From a virus, in the IMG/VR virus record IMGVR_UViG_3300009034_000119, positions 1-37,620 of that record: a stretch of 37,620 bases of DNA; one strand, 5' to 3'. Below, piece after piece: positions 7,057-14,321 of this stretch. The notes beneath the pieces are model-generated. The model worked only from the letters and a program-made list of their open reading frames with translations. It was not told where the DNA came from and searched no databases. The number at the start of each line of letters is the position of its first letter. Position 1 is the first letter of the stretch. Both the position numbers and the translations under genes were made by a program.

Positions 7057-7403
7057 GCTCCTTTTGTCTCATTGTCTTCTTGTTTTATATGAAGCTTAAT
7101 CTTATCTCTAAGCCCTCTCCAGACAATCCTATCAATAGCTTTAGTTACTGGATCTTCTATCCATCCTTTGAAGGCAGGGAATTGAATAGCCTTTAAGATC
7201 ATGCGCCTTTCAAGTTGAGTGATCTGCATAGTTTCACCTGATTTTAAGATCCTTATTTGAGAAGCTTGTCCTTTTATTATGCTTTCTTTCTCTTCTACTT
7301 CTTTCTCTAAGAGATCTGCTTGCGTCTTGAATTTTTGAAGCTCTTTTCTTTTGAAGATCTTTTCTATGAGATCTCCAAAGAATTTCATGATCTTCTTTTT
7401 CAT
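7053..7403 (-). CDS. Coiled-coil protein of the lysis region
   Basis: A 116-aa protein of unknown function. A lysine-rich amphipathic N-terminus (MKKKIMKFFGDLIEKIF) is followed by a coiled coil (about residues 20-60) and a globular C-terminal half containing AFKGWIEDPVTKAIDRIVW. There is no transmembrane segment. Start overlaps the stop of the 40-aa ORF upstream by 4 nt (ATGA), and its own stop overlaps the spanin-like gene, so the three are translationally coupled. Confidence 0.7.
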   Translation of the reverse strand: MKKKIMKFFGDLIEKIFKRKELQKFKTQADLLEKEVEEKESIIKGQASQIRILKSGETMQITQLERRMILKAIQFPAFKGWIEDPVTKAIDRIVWRGLRDKIKLHIKQEDNETKGA

Positions 7404-7522
7404 GTAGTCTCTCCTCGCCCTTTAAATAGGGCTAAAAAATTCATAATATGCTTAGTTTCAACCTCATTAGCTAACAGGTATAGTGTCCTATTAGCTGGGC
7501 TTTTTCTTTGCTTAGAATCCAT
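7400..7522 (-). CDS. Short hypothetical protein (40 aa)
   Basis: A 40-codon ORF beginning at ATG 7522 and ending in an ATGA overlap with the next gene. Its upstream AAAAGG is a weak ribosome-binding site. The peptide has a basic N-terminus and a helical C-terminal half (LLANEVETKHIMNFLALF). No family recognised; the overlap and lack of other content in this gap support it. Confidence 0.5.
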   Translation of the reverse strand: MDSKQRKSPANRTLYLLANEVETKHIMNFLALFKGRGETT

Positions 7523-7534
7523 TAAATAGCCTTT

Positions 7535-7849
7535 TTATTTACTTACTTTTCTTAGGTCAATTCTGATAGTGCCAGCTACATCATTGAGCTTGTAGATCTT
7601 GTATTTCCACTTATCGCCTTTCCATTCACATTCTCCATCTATTCTTTGAAAACCATCATGAGTTAAAAGTTGTATTGCAGCTGGAGTTATGTCTTTAGGA
7701 TCATCAAAATTTTCAATGATTTCTTTAGCCATTTTCTCACCTCCTTTTAAAGCTATATATCCAATGCCTAAATTTTTTGCTGGACAGAAAGGGGGTTCAT
7801 TATCTTTGATTGCATACTTGCCAACAAAGGGATTATATTTTTCAGACAT
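7535..7849 (-). CDS. Hypothetical protein with two strong in-frame starts
   Basis: The long form (104 aa, start 7849) has AAGGAG upstream. An internal in-frame ATG at 7732 is preceded by AGGAGGTGAG, an even stronger site, and would give a 65-aa protein. Both forms end with the region IQLLTHDGFQRIDGE and WKYKIYKL, a small mixed alpha/beta fold of unknown function. The long form adds a segment with PPFCPAKN. Either the gene makes two products or an upstream reading frame has fused to the original short gene. Confidence 0.7.
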   Translation of the reverse strand: MSEKYNPFVGKYAIKDNEPPFCPAKNLGIGYIALKGGEKMAKEIIENFDDPKDITPAAIQLLTHDGFQRIDGECEWKGDKWKYKIYKLNDVAGTIRIDLRKVSK

Positions 7850-7851
7850 TC

Positions 7852-8127
7852 TTACTCCTTAATCTTTTCCTGTTTAACCCAATCTTCAGACTTCTCAAAA
7901 TTAAGTAAGAATCTGATAGCCATAGCTGCATTATGAATAAGCTCTTTTTGAAGCTGATGAGATCCAGCTCTTCCATAATAAAAATCAAGTGCTGCCTTCA
8001 CTACTGATCCAGCTTCTTCTGCTACTATAGCTGCTCCATGAACAGGATCTAAACTCCATTCAGGGTGAAGCTTTTTTGCCCTTCTGATCTCATTGTCAAT
8101 CTCTAAATAGATATGCTCTATTTTCAT
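7852..8127 (-). CDS. MazG-like/all-alpha NTP pyrophosphatase-type protein
   Basis: A 91-aa all-helical protein with IVAEEAGSVVKAALDFYYG (residues 34-52) carrying the EE pair of the MazG/all-alpha NTP-PPase superfamily and a C-terminal ELIHNAAMAIRFLL helix. Family members hydrolyse nucleoside triphosphates; only the first metal-binding EExx motif is clear, and the usual second glutamate (EEAGE) is serine here, so activity is uncertain. It stands in a run of small early genes next to nuclease genes. Confidence 0.7.
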   Translation of the reverse strand: MKIEHIYLEIDNEIRRAKKLHPEWSLDPVHGAAIVAEEAGSVVKAALDFYYGRAGSHQLQKELIHNAAMAIRFLLNFEKSEDWVKQEKIKE

Positions 8128-8128
8128 T

Positions 8129-8338
8129 TTAATCCTCCTTTAGCTCAAGATAGTCTATCCTATCACCTTCAGATATACCTAGAATATTAACAAGGTTTAT
8201 GATCGCTGATGCTTCACTTCCTTTTAAGATATTAACCATCTTGATCAAGAGATCTTCTTCAATCTCAACTTTATCTCTTAAAGAAATATGCCCTTCTGCT
8301 TTCTGCACTCCGATTTCGATTTTGTATAAAGTTTTCAT
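8129..8338 (-). CDS. Hypothetical early protein (69 aa)
   Basis: An acidic 69-aa protein of unknown function with predicted beta start and helical centre (IEEDLLIKMVNILKGSE). It begins after a consensus GGAGG site and follows the operator-like inverted repeats at 8362-8423, so it is the first gene behind that element. It is one base away from the MazG-like gene and probably co-transcribed with it. Confidence 0.65.
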   Translation of the reverse strand: MKTLYKIEIGVQKAEGHISLRDKVEIEEDLLIKMVNILKGSEASAIINLVNILGISEGDRIDYLELKED

Positions 8339-8361
8339 TTAACACCTCCTTTAATCACAAG

Positions 8362-8429
8362 ATATAGTGTATTAGTGCCGGGGATCCTAATCGAGATCTA
8401 AAAAAACTACACTATATATAGTGATCACT
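8362..8429. promoter_or_regulatory. Operator-like inverted repeats and palindromes
   Basis: ATATAGTGTA (8362-8371) and TACACTATAT (8408-8417) are a perfect 10-bp inverted repeat 36 nt apart. The right arm lies inside a 14-bp perfect palindrome CACTATATATAGTG (8410-8423), which overlaps a second 10-bp palindrome AGTGATCACT (8420-8429). This is the only gap (8339-8424) in the run from 8916 to 7535. A dimeric regulator site or a terminator stem are both possible. Confidence 0.55.
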
Positions 8430-8916
8430 TCTTTTTTTTCTCCTTCTTTATTTTCTCTCCAAAATCAAAAAGATACATTCCCTTAGCTGGAGTGAATTTT
8501 CCTGCTTGGATCTTTCCTAGATCAGCTACTATCATCTGTCCTGTAGTGCCTATAATAACTTTCTTAATAGATTTCCAGTTAGCTCTTTTGATCCAGATCA
8601 TTAAGGCTTCATACGGACCTAAAGCTGTGAAGTATTTTGAATACTCTTCAGTTCTTCTAGATATATGCTCATCTAGACTAGCTTGGATCCAGAGCCTTAC
8701 TCTTCCTTTTATGGCTATTAAATCACTTCCAAAAACATCATTATTCTGATGCACCCAAATTAGCTTCATCACTTTAGATCCTTTCTTTATAGGGATCGTT
8801 ATAGCTTTAGAGGTCATAGGGAAATTTCTTACAGTCCAGCCTCTTTCTTGAAGCCAATTTTTGATCCAGATCTGGAAGTCATTCCCTTTCTCTCTAAGTG
8901 ATTTTTTCTTTTTCAC
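8425..8916 (-). CDS. PD-(D/E)XK-fold protein resembling Holliday-junction resolvases
   Basis: A 163-aa protein. The N-terminal half follows the Hjc/restriction-nuclease layout: KGNDFQIWIKNWLQERGW helix (residues 10-27), then GSDLIAIKG (D65) and a strand RLWIQAS (about 74-80). The usual E-x-K is replaced by I-Q-x-S, as in several phage resolvase-like proteins. It may resolve branched DNA before packaging, consistent with the nearby recombination genes. The C-terminus is lysine-rich. Start is an in-frame MKKKK with a good GGAGG upstream. Assignment is by pattern only. Confidence 0.65.
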   Translation of the reverse strand: MKKKKSLREKGNDFQIWIKNWLQERGWTVRNFPMTSKAITIPIKKGSKVMKLIWVHQNNDVFGSDLIAIKGRVRLWIQASLDEHISRRTEEYSKYFTALGPYEALMIWIKRANWKSIKKVIIGTTGQMIVADLGKIQAGKFTPAKGMYLFDFGEKIKKEKKKK

Positions 8917-9034
8917 GGATCCTCCTTTCGATTTCCTTTAATCCTCTCTTACAAATAGCACCTTGCGTTATCTTCTCTCCACATATACAAGCATAAGGAA
9001 TCCCTGACTTATGAAGGGATTTTTTCTTCTTCAT
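8894..9034 (-). CDS. Tiny cysteine protein (46 aa)
   Basis: A 46-aa ORF with three cysteines in its centre (ACICGEKI then AICK), a likely metal knuckle, and a lysine-rich N-terminus nearly identical to that of the next gene (MKKKKSL). It is overlapped at its start by the stop of the previous small gene (ATGA) and its 3' end overlaps the resolvase-like gene by 23 nt. Ribosome-binding site AGGAG is present. Function unknown. Confidence 0.6.
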   Translation of the reverse strand: MKKKKSLHKSGIPYACICGEKITQGAICKRGLKEIERRIREKEKIT

Positions 9035-9198
9035 TTCTTTTTTCTCCTTTCTTTTATTTGAGTCGTGTATTCATAAGAAGCCTTACATCTTTTACAGTCT
9101 ATAAATTGAAGGAAGGGAGTCTGCTTAATAGGATAAAGTATGCCACAAGCAGACATGAGAGAAGAAGTGCTAAGGTGTATTTTATGCTTTTCTTTCAT
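9031..9198 (-). CDS. Small CxxC protein (55 aa)
   Basis: A 55-aa protein with DCKRCKA (CxxC at 35-38) and an earlier SACGI cysteine, ending in a basic stretch. It begins 17 nt inside the 3' end of the PD-(D/E)XK gene upstream with AGGAGAGG as ribosome-binding site, and its stop overlaps the next start. The tight overlaps on both sides support a translated gene. Function unknown; probably a small zinc-binding protein. Confidence 0.6.
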   Translation of the reverse strand: MKEKHKIHLSTSSLMSACGILYPIKQTPFLQFIDCKRCKASYEYTTQIKERRKKK

Positions 9199-9700
9199 TA
9201 TTCACCTCTCCTAATTTATTTGAAAAAAGAAGCTCGATAGGGATATCATAATATTTTTTTTCTGAGTATGTATCTTTATCCATGACCTTTGTTCTAACTT
9301 CTTGATGATGAACCATGATCCCCCTTAAAGCTTGAAGAGCTATCCAGTAGCTTCTGCCAGTCTTAACAGAATAAATATAAAAATATAATCTCCCCTCGCA
9401 AATTTCATTCCACCTTTCATAGCAAAGCCAGTCTCTAATTTTCATCTTCAAGCTATCTGTGCATCCCTTTACTTCAATGAAGAAATGATAGCAATCTTTG
9501 AACCATACAAAATCTGGAAGGCACCTGATCAAGTGAGGGATATCATAAAAGGTCTTACTTTTAACTCTATCATTTTTCTCATCAAATCCAAGCCTTCTAT
9601 ATTCTCCATCCTTTTTCATCCAACTGATACATAGATCTTCAGCTATGTTACTAGGCTCATTTCTTTTATTGAAATTTATTATCTTTGAGCTTTCAGGCAT
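9182..9700 (-). CDS. PD-(D/E)XK endonuclease-like protein
   Basis: A 172-aa protein with the catalytic pattern LPDFVWF (P62-D63) then FFIEVKG (E76, K78) on adjacent strands, the hallmark of the PD-(D/E)XK nuclease fold (VRR-NUC/resolvase-like). A following helix LKMKIRDWLCYERW fits the fold. It lies in the replication/recombination block between small zinc proteins. Likely to cleave DNA during replication intermediate processing; exact substrate unknown. Its end overlaps the next gene and its start overlaps the previous one. Confidence 0.75.
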   Translation of the reverse strand: MPESSKIINFNKRNEPSNIAEDLCISWMKKDGEYRRLGFDEKNDRVKSKTFYDIPHLIRCLPDFVWFKDCYHFFIEVKGCTDSLKMKIRDWLCYERWNEICEGRLYFYIYSVKTGRSYWIALQALRGIMVHHQEVRTKVMDKDTYSEKKYYDIPIELLFSNKLGEVNNERKA

Positions 9701-9921
9701 TTAATCTTCCTTTTTTTCGTTACTCTAAAATTTTCTGCAGATCTCGCCCGGGCAGCCTCGAGCTTTTTTCTAGTAACATACTTTTTATATGCTCTAGCGT
9801 GTGCCATCTTACAGGCATTACAACAGAAGCCATCTCTTCCTACAGGCTTAAAAGCCCTATAAGGCTTACTACACCATCTACAATGTTTATCGAATTTTAG
9901 ATATTCGTTCCACTTACTCAT
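9679..9921 (-). CDS. Zinc-finger protein (80 aa)
   Basis: An 80-aa basic protein with HCRWCSKPY (CxxC) and FCCNACKMAHARAY, giving a four-cysteine or Cys/His zinc site in residues 13-40, followed by an Arg/Lys-rich C-terminus suited to nucleic-acid binding. It is typical of small phage zinc proteins near replication genes. No good Shine-Dalgarno site is visible before the ATG. It overlaps the nuclease gene downstream by 22 nt. Confidence 0.65.
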   Translation of the reverse strand: MSKWNEYLKFDKHCRWCSKPYRAFKPVGRDGFCCNACKMAHARAYKKYVTRKKLEAARARSAENFRVTKKRKIKCLKAQR

Positions 9922-9981
9922 GTTACTAAAAAAGCGATATCTAAATTAACTTTTCTACTTGCCCTGGAATTGGGTAACTCT

Positions 9982-10272
9982 TTAATCTCCTATTTTATCT
10001 GGAGCATTAGGCATATCGCCACCGGGGGAATCAGCCTTTTTGCTAGAAGCTTTTTTCTGCTTACTTGTAAGATCTTCGACTAACTGCCCTTCATCTACAT
10101 ATTGAGCTTTCTGCATCTTTCCTTCTTTTCCTACTTTAGGCTCTACGCAATATTGTCTACAGCCATTCAGGTATTCAATCCTTGAAGTAATTGTCCCCTT
10201 GAATCCAGTTACTTTGTCTTTGACTTTTTCTCCTAGCCTGAAGTCCCATTCTGTTGAATAATTCTTAGTCAT
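9982..10272 (-). CDS. KOW/SH3-like small phage protein
   Basis: A 96-aa protein. Residues 11-65 match a recurrent phage pattern, LGEKVKDKVTGFKGTITSR followed by YLNGCRQYCVEP, which suggests a small SH3-like beta barrel. The C-terminal third is lysine/serine-rich and probably disordered. It overlaps the replication initiator gene by 4 nt (ATGA). Function is unknown; the family is common in early regions of siphophages. Confidence 0.7.
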   Translation of the reverse strand: MTKNYSTEWDFRLGEKVKDKVTGFKGTITSRIEYLNGCRQYCVEPKVGKEGKMQKAQYVDEGQLVEDLTSKQKKASSKKADSPGGDMPNAPDKIGD

Positions 10273-11171
10273 TTTTTATCTCCTTTTAATTTAGTTTTAA
10301 ATTTTTCTTCTAAATATTTAATAAAATCAGCTGGAGAATCTTTAAATTTCTCTACAGCCTCTTCTGCTTCTTTATCACTAAGAGAAAAGATTAGATCAGA
10401 ATATCTCCTATAGTCTTTCTTCTGCTTCTTTAAAATAACATATACTTCATGTAAGAATTGACTAGGATATTTTGTCTTATGCTTCCCTTTATCTCTTCCT
10501 ACTTGAGAAGCCCTGTATTCTGTTTTAGATCCCCCTTTTTCTTGTGCCCTAGTGAGCCAGTTAGTGATAAATCTTCTATAGTTTTTCTTCTTCTTTGAAG
10601 GGTTGCTTAAAAGCCACTCTCTCATTCCATTTAACTCATGATCAATATCTACAGCTGGATAAGCTTCTAGCCATCCAGCTTTATCTTCTATGGTTATATT
10701 AAAAAATTTTCTTTTTTTAAAGTCGAAGTATATTACTACTTCTTCTTTCTTTCTTTCATTCATTAAAGTTAAATATAAACTTAAATATAAAGCAGGAGTA
10801 GTCCCGTAGTTAGACTGTCCTTGTGTAGGAGCTTTAGAATACATTGAAGGAGCCTCTCTATCTTTCCTTATACTTTGAAATTCTTTAAAGGCTGTGAATT
10901 GGACTACTGGCTTTTTTGTCCTTAAATCTTCATAGAGGGTTAAAAGCTCTGCATCAGCTAAGTCTATCATTGATTCAGCTATCTTTTTAATTGAATATTT
11001 TAGATAAGGGCAACACTCAGTTTTTATCTCTTCTGGATCCCCACTAAATCTTCCTTCTCTATCAGTGTAAGCATAAACAAGACAATATAACACTCTAGAT
11101 CTATCAGTTTTTAGAGAAGCAAATTTCTTAGACTTCCCTAACCTTCTATCTATGATTCTTCCTCTTGCCAT
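10269..11171 (-). CDS. Putative replication initiator / replisome organiser
   Basis: A 300-aa protein. Residues 1-85 look like the winged-helix N-terminal domain of phage replication proteins (RVLYCLVYAYTDREGRFS, then IKKIAESMIDLADAELL). A mid-protein segment (WLLSNPSKKKKNYRRFITNW, about residues 187-206) is typical of phage DnaD/O-like replication proteins. The C-terminus is lysine-rich and helical. It would bind the phage origin and recruit host helicase. No helicase, primase or polymerase gene is present in the window, in line with this role. Lambda O-type function is inferred. Confidence 0.75.
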   Translation of the reverse strand: MARGRIIDRRLGKSKKFASLKTDRSRVLYCLVYAYTDREGRFSGDPEEIKTECCPYLKYSIKKIAESMIDLADAELLTLYEDLRTKKPVVQFTAFKEFQSIRKDREAPSMYSKAPTQGQSNYGTTPALYLSLYLTLMNERKKEEVVIYFDFKKRKFFNITIEDKAGWLEAYPAVDIDHELNGMREWLLSNPSKKKKNYRRFITNWLTRAQEKGGSKTEYRASQVGRDKGKHKTKYPSQFLHEVYVILKKQKKDYRRYSDLIFSLSDKEAEEAVEKFKDSPADFIKYLEEKFKTKLKGDKK

Positions 11172-11200
11172 TTTCTCATTCTCCTTTAAGTAGAAAAAGA

Positions 11201-11266
11201 GGGGGTTAGTCTTCAGCTTCTAAAAATTAGGAGTAAGAAAAAAAAGAAGCCTTAGATCTAACCCCC
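11201..11266 (-). terminator. Nested stem-loop with U-tract between early genes
   Basis: On the minus strand GGGGGTTAG (11266-11258) pairs with CTAACCCCC (11209-11201) and encloses a second stem GCTTCT/AGAAGC (11250-11245 with 11221-11216). The outer 3' arm is followed by TCTTTTT. It fills the 101-bp gap before the replication initiator gene. It may be a terminator/attenuator or a structured RNA leader. Confidence 0.55.
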
Positions 11267-11272
11267 AGTGAA

Positions 11273-11518
11273 TCATTTCTTCTTCTTTTCTTTTAGCTCT
11301 TTGTCTCTGAGTTTTACTGCTGAAGCAGCTGCCTTATCTAACTTCAGCCTTCTTGTTCTAAGGTCCGTAAGCTGATCTTCTTTTTTCTCTATCGAATCTT
11401 GGCAACTTTTAATATCAGCATCTACTAAGGATAGCTCTTCTTGAATAGTGTTATAGAGCTGATCTGCTTCCCCAAAGAGCCCGGGCTGTCCAGGCGTTTT
11501 TTTATTGTCTTTTTTCAT
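11273..11518 (-). CDS. Coiled-coil protein (81 aa)
   Basis: An 81-aa highly helical protein with heptad-like charged repeats through residues 20-75 and a poly-lysine end. GLFGEADQLYNTIQEELSLV leads into the coiled coil. It starts behind GGAGG just downstream of the 230-aa coiled-coil gene and may be its partner. Function unknown. Confidence 0.7.
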   Translation of the reverse strand: MKKDNKKTPGQPGLFGEADQLYNTIQEELSLVDADIKSCQDSIEKKEDQLTDLRTRRLKLDKAAASAVKLRDKELKEKKKK

Positions 11519-11532
11519 ATCACCTCCTTCGT

Positions 11533-12225
11533 CTACACTCTCTCAAAGTAGACTTCAATTCCAGGAATCTTGATAGTCCCTTTAGATGCCCTTACTGCTG
11601 TCCCTATTTTCACTTCATCAAGCTTCATGTAGTCTCTAGGCACTTCAGCTAAGTTGATCAATTTCCACTTTGGGATCTTCCTTATAACAGTCCCTTTAGT
11701 CTCAGGAGCTTTAGGGATCTTAGCCATTTTCTCAATCGAAGCCTTTACTTTATCATCTAGATCTACTGCTTCTTCTAGCTTCTCATCTGCCCTCTCATAG
11801 TCTCCAGCACTCTCTAAGGCTTCAGATTCTTTGAGAAGTTGATCTTGCTTTTTTTTCTCTGCTTCTATCTTAGCCCGGGCTTTCTCTTCTTTCTTCCTGA
11901 TCGCTTCTTGGATCTTAGTTTTATAAGCAATTATCTTAGGCTTGATGATGCTCTGTGCTTTAAGAAAAGGTCTAACATTTCGATCAATTTCAGCTATAGA
12001 GGCTTTCCATGCTTTGTGTGTATTCTCTCTAATGGGGTCTAAATGTTTATGGATCTCTTCAATGAAGACTTTGCAGACTTGAAAAAATTCATTAGCTTCC
12101 TGTAGGGATTTATTATCAGCTATAACAAAAGCCTCTGCTCGATCAGCTAGGCTCTCGCCTTCAGATTGAATCTTCACGAGAGCTTTATGTCTCACACTTA
12201 TAGGTCCGATACTTTCATTTTCCAT
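11533..12225 (-). CDS. Coiled-coil early protein of the recombination block
   Basis: A 230-aa protein with an N-terminal helical half, a long basic/acidic coiled coil (about residues 85-165, rich in KKEEKARAKIEAEKKK) and a compact C-terminal motif WKLINLAEVPRDYMKLDE followed by IKIPGIEVYFE. This C-terminal pattern is shared by many phage proteins encoded beside single-strand annealing proteins and exonucleases. It overlaps the Cas4-like gene by 11 nt. Molecular function is not established; a recombination accessory is the best guess. Confidence 0.7.
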   Translation of the reverse strand: MENESIGPISVRHKALVKIQSEGESLADRAEAFVIADNKSLQEANEFFQVCKVFIEEIHKHLDPIRENTHKAWKASIAEIDRNVRPFLKAQSIIKPKIIAYKTKIQEAIRKKEEKARAKIEAEKKKQDQLLKESEALESAGDYERADEKLEEAVDLDDKVKASIEKMAKIPKAPETKGTVIRKIPKWKLINLAEVPRDYMKLDEVKIGTAVRASKGTIKIPGIEVYFERV

Positions 12226-13228
12226 TAGTAGCCTCCTCTACTATAGTGAGAGTTACTTTAGTCCTAGTCTCAGGTCTGCCATAGATTTTCTTATGCTCTT
12301 CTGGATAGTCATAGACTGTAGCTTCATAGTCTCTAGAAGTGATCTCTACTCCTTCTACTATAGCGTTTACACCTTTAACTTTCTTCCTTAGGGCTGCATC
12401 AGTCTTCTTCCATGAAGTCCCTAGTGAGTGCCACTTCTTCCAGAATAAGAGATCTTTTATAACCTCTTCATCTATCTCGTCTGCATACTTAGTAACTTTA
12501 ACTGGTGCGCACTTATGATCAAAATCACATAAGCCACAAATTGAAGCATCATATTCAATCCTTTCTGGAAGTGTCCCTTTAGCTACATGATGATTGACTA
12601 GCTCACATTTCTTAATGCAATTCTCGCCTAACTCATAGTCTACTAGCATAGGCAAGATCCGCGGTCTTAGTCTATAGGTCTTTAGAGCTAAGAATCCATA
12701 TTCATAACCAGCCATGAGTAGATAGATATTCAGCTGTGAGATAGCTTTCTTGATCCAATAAGAGCTACTTGATTTAATCTCTTCTATAGAAGTCATACGC
12801 TTGAATAAATGAGGGGATGCAGTTTTGATCTCTAAGGGAGCCCTGCCCTTAAAATTTTGCTCTTCAATTTCAAATTCTAAGAAGCCATCAGTCCTTCCTG
12901 AGATCTGATACTTGTTCCAGTCAAAATACTTCTGAGCTAAAATGATCTTATAGCCTTCTTCTTCGATCATTCTCTTGATCTTCTTCTCTCCATCTTTCCC
13001 TTCTTCAAATATGTATTCAGTCTCTACTGAAGGAAGTTTTCTATCCCTCCAGTTTACCCGGGAATAGACTAAGAACCTTGCGCATGGATGATCAACTTCA
13101 GAAGCCCAGTTACTGATCTTCTTAGAGACTGTGCGATCAGACGATCTAGTGTAGTCCATCTTATTCAAAATGGAGTTACAGACCCCTTGAAGATCTTCCA
13201 GTGTAGGTTTATAAGTTTGGGTCTTCAT
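12215..13228 (-). CDS. Cas4/RecB-like PD-(D/E)XK nuclease with Fe-S cysteines
   Basis: A 337-aa protein. The nuclease core has GRTDGFLEF (D114), LEIKTAS (E133, K135) and SQLNIYLL (Q165-x3-Y169), the classical RecB/Cas4 motifs. Four cysteines that could bind a 4Fe-4S cluster are present: C49 (HPCARF) near the N-terminus and C231, C234, C240 (CGLCDFDHKC). It would act as an exonuclease supplying single strands for recombination. Neighbouring genes form an apparent recombination operon with 20-nt and 11-nt overlaps. No Cas1/Cas2 or CRISPR array is present, so this is a phage recombination-type Cas4. Confidence 0.88.
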   Translation of the reverse strand: MKTQTYKPTLEDLQGVCNSILNKMDYTRSSDRTVSKKISNWASEVDHPCARFLVYSRVNWRDRKLPSVETEYIFEEGKDGEKKIKRMIEEEGYKIILAQKYFDWNKYQISGRTDGFLEFEIEEQNFKGRAPLEIKTASPHLFKRMTSIEEIKSSSSYWIKKAISQLNIYLLMAGYEYGFLALKTYRLRPRILPMLVDYELGENCIKKCELVNHHVAKGTLPERIEYDASICGLCDFDHKCAPVKVTKYADEIDEEVIKDLLFWKKWHSLGTSWKKTDAALRKKVKGVNAIVEGVEITSRDYEATVYDYPEEHKKIYGRPETRTKVTLTIVEEATNGK

Positions 13229-14171
13229 CTGGACTCTCCATTTCTGCAGGAGTCTTTTTTTCAGGTGTCTCTTCTGCAGCTTCTCCAGCTGTCTCTTTTA
13301 TGACTTCCGCCTCTTCTTCTACTTCAGCTTCTATGACTGAAGCTTCAGTTTTGATTCTCTTATCTCCAGCTTCAGCTTGATCTGAAATGTCTGAAACAGC
13401 TTTAGCATCTAGCTCATGGCGCCATCCATAGACCTTTACTTCAGCTATAGCATTTTTTTTCTCTCTGTCTTCTTTGTCAAAAGTAACTGAGACTTGAGAG
13501 ATCCCTATAGCAGGGTGATCTTTCAAGCAATTTCTTTCAGCTATCTTCTGTGCTATTCGATCTCCAAATCTCTGCCTTTGAGTGTGATCTTCTAAGCAAG
13601 CTATGATAGCTTCATGAGAGTAGTCAATCCAAATCCCCAAAGGTCTAACCGTTTCAAAGAAGACCCATTTCCCTTCTTTTTCAGGCTTCTCTCTTCTAGT
13701 CCCATATTCAGCGCACCCTGGATATTTAAGATCTTCTTTTTGATAGATCTTCTGCTTCATCTTAGCTTGAATAGCTTGAATAAAATAAGTGTAGACATTA
13801 TAGAAGAGGGTCTTATCTATGGCTACTATATTCCCTACCGGAGAGAAGCCGATAGCCATCTTTCTTACATTCACTGTCTCTATAGCTTTAGTTACTTTGT
13901 GCCTTTCTACATGGGGATTAGGATAAGCCATTTTGTCTACTACCACACTTTGTGGGGTAACTAAATTGATTGAAGCAATCCTATTGAGGTGAACATAGCC
14001 TGTGCTAGAAATTGCATACTTACTTTTGATTCTGTATAGATGCCCTTTCTTTTCAGACAAGCTTAAGTGTCCCTCAAAGGGATTCAGGATCTGGCTTCCA
14101 TGCTTCCTTGCTAATACTTGTGCAAAGGAAAACTGGACTAAGCCTTTTTCTCCTTTCTTGTCTTCTGTCAT
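13209..14171 (-). CDS. Unknown early protein, candidate DNA-annealing partner of the Cas4-like nuclease
   Basis: A 320-aa protein I do not recognise. Residues 1-260 look globular (segments FSPVGNIVAIDKTLFYNVYT and FFETVRPLGIWIDYSHEAII), and the last 40 residues are strongly acidic (EVEEEAEVIKETAGEAAEE), like acidic tails of single-strand binding proteins. It is co-translated with the Cas4-like nuclease, the position often held by RecT/Erf/Sak annealing proteins, but no motif of those families is evident. A recombinase or ssDNA-binding role is inference from position only. Confidence 0.6.
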   Translation of the reverse strand: MTEDKKGEKGLVQFSFAQVLARKHGSQILNPFEGHLSLSEKKGHLYRIKSKYAISSTGYVHLNRIASINLVTPQSVVVDKMAYPNPHVERHKVTKAIETVNVRKMAIGFSPVGNIVAIDKTLFYNVYTYFIQAIQAKMKQKIYQKEDLKYPGCAEYGTRREKPEKEGKWVFFETVRPLGIWIDYSHEAIIACLEDHTQRQRFGDRIAQKIAERNCLKDHPAIGISQVSVTFDKEDREKKNAIAEVKVYGWRHELDAKAVSDISDQAEAGDKRIKTEASVIEAEVEEEAEVIKETAGEAAEETPEKKTPAEMESPDEDPNL

Positions 14172-14196
14172 TTAACATCTCCTTGACATTTTTTGA

Positions 14197-14310
14197 GAGG
14201 GTCATTATCTTAATGATAACTAGCCCTCATTCTCAAGCTGGTAGTTTTGCTCATTCTCACCAGCTCAAGAATCCATAGTCCTGAGAGAAGAGGGCTGTTG
14301 CCAGCCCTCT
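14197..14310 (-). promoter_or_regulatory. Cluster of three hairpins in an early intergenic region
   Basis: The gap 14172-14321 contains GAGGG/CCCTC (14197-14201 with 14224-14228) enclosing CATTA-TCT-TAATG, then AGCTGGT/ACCAGCT (14236-14242 with 14259-14265), then a perfect 9-bp stem AGAGGGCTG/CAGCCCTCT with a 4-nt loop (14289-14310). The last is the strongest and lies just after the upstream gene's stop on the minus strand; it lacks a clear U-tract. Together they look like a terminator or a structured leader before the recombination genes. Confidence 0.55.
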
Positions 14311-14321
14311 TACTCTCACTT

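Noticed and set aside
12215-13228. CRISPR-associated Cas4 as evidence of a CRISPR system
   Set aside because: No Cas1, Cas2 or effector genes and no repeat-spacer array are present. Cas4-like exonucleases are common in phage recombination operons.
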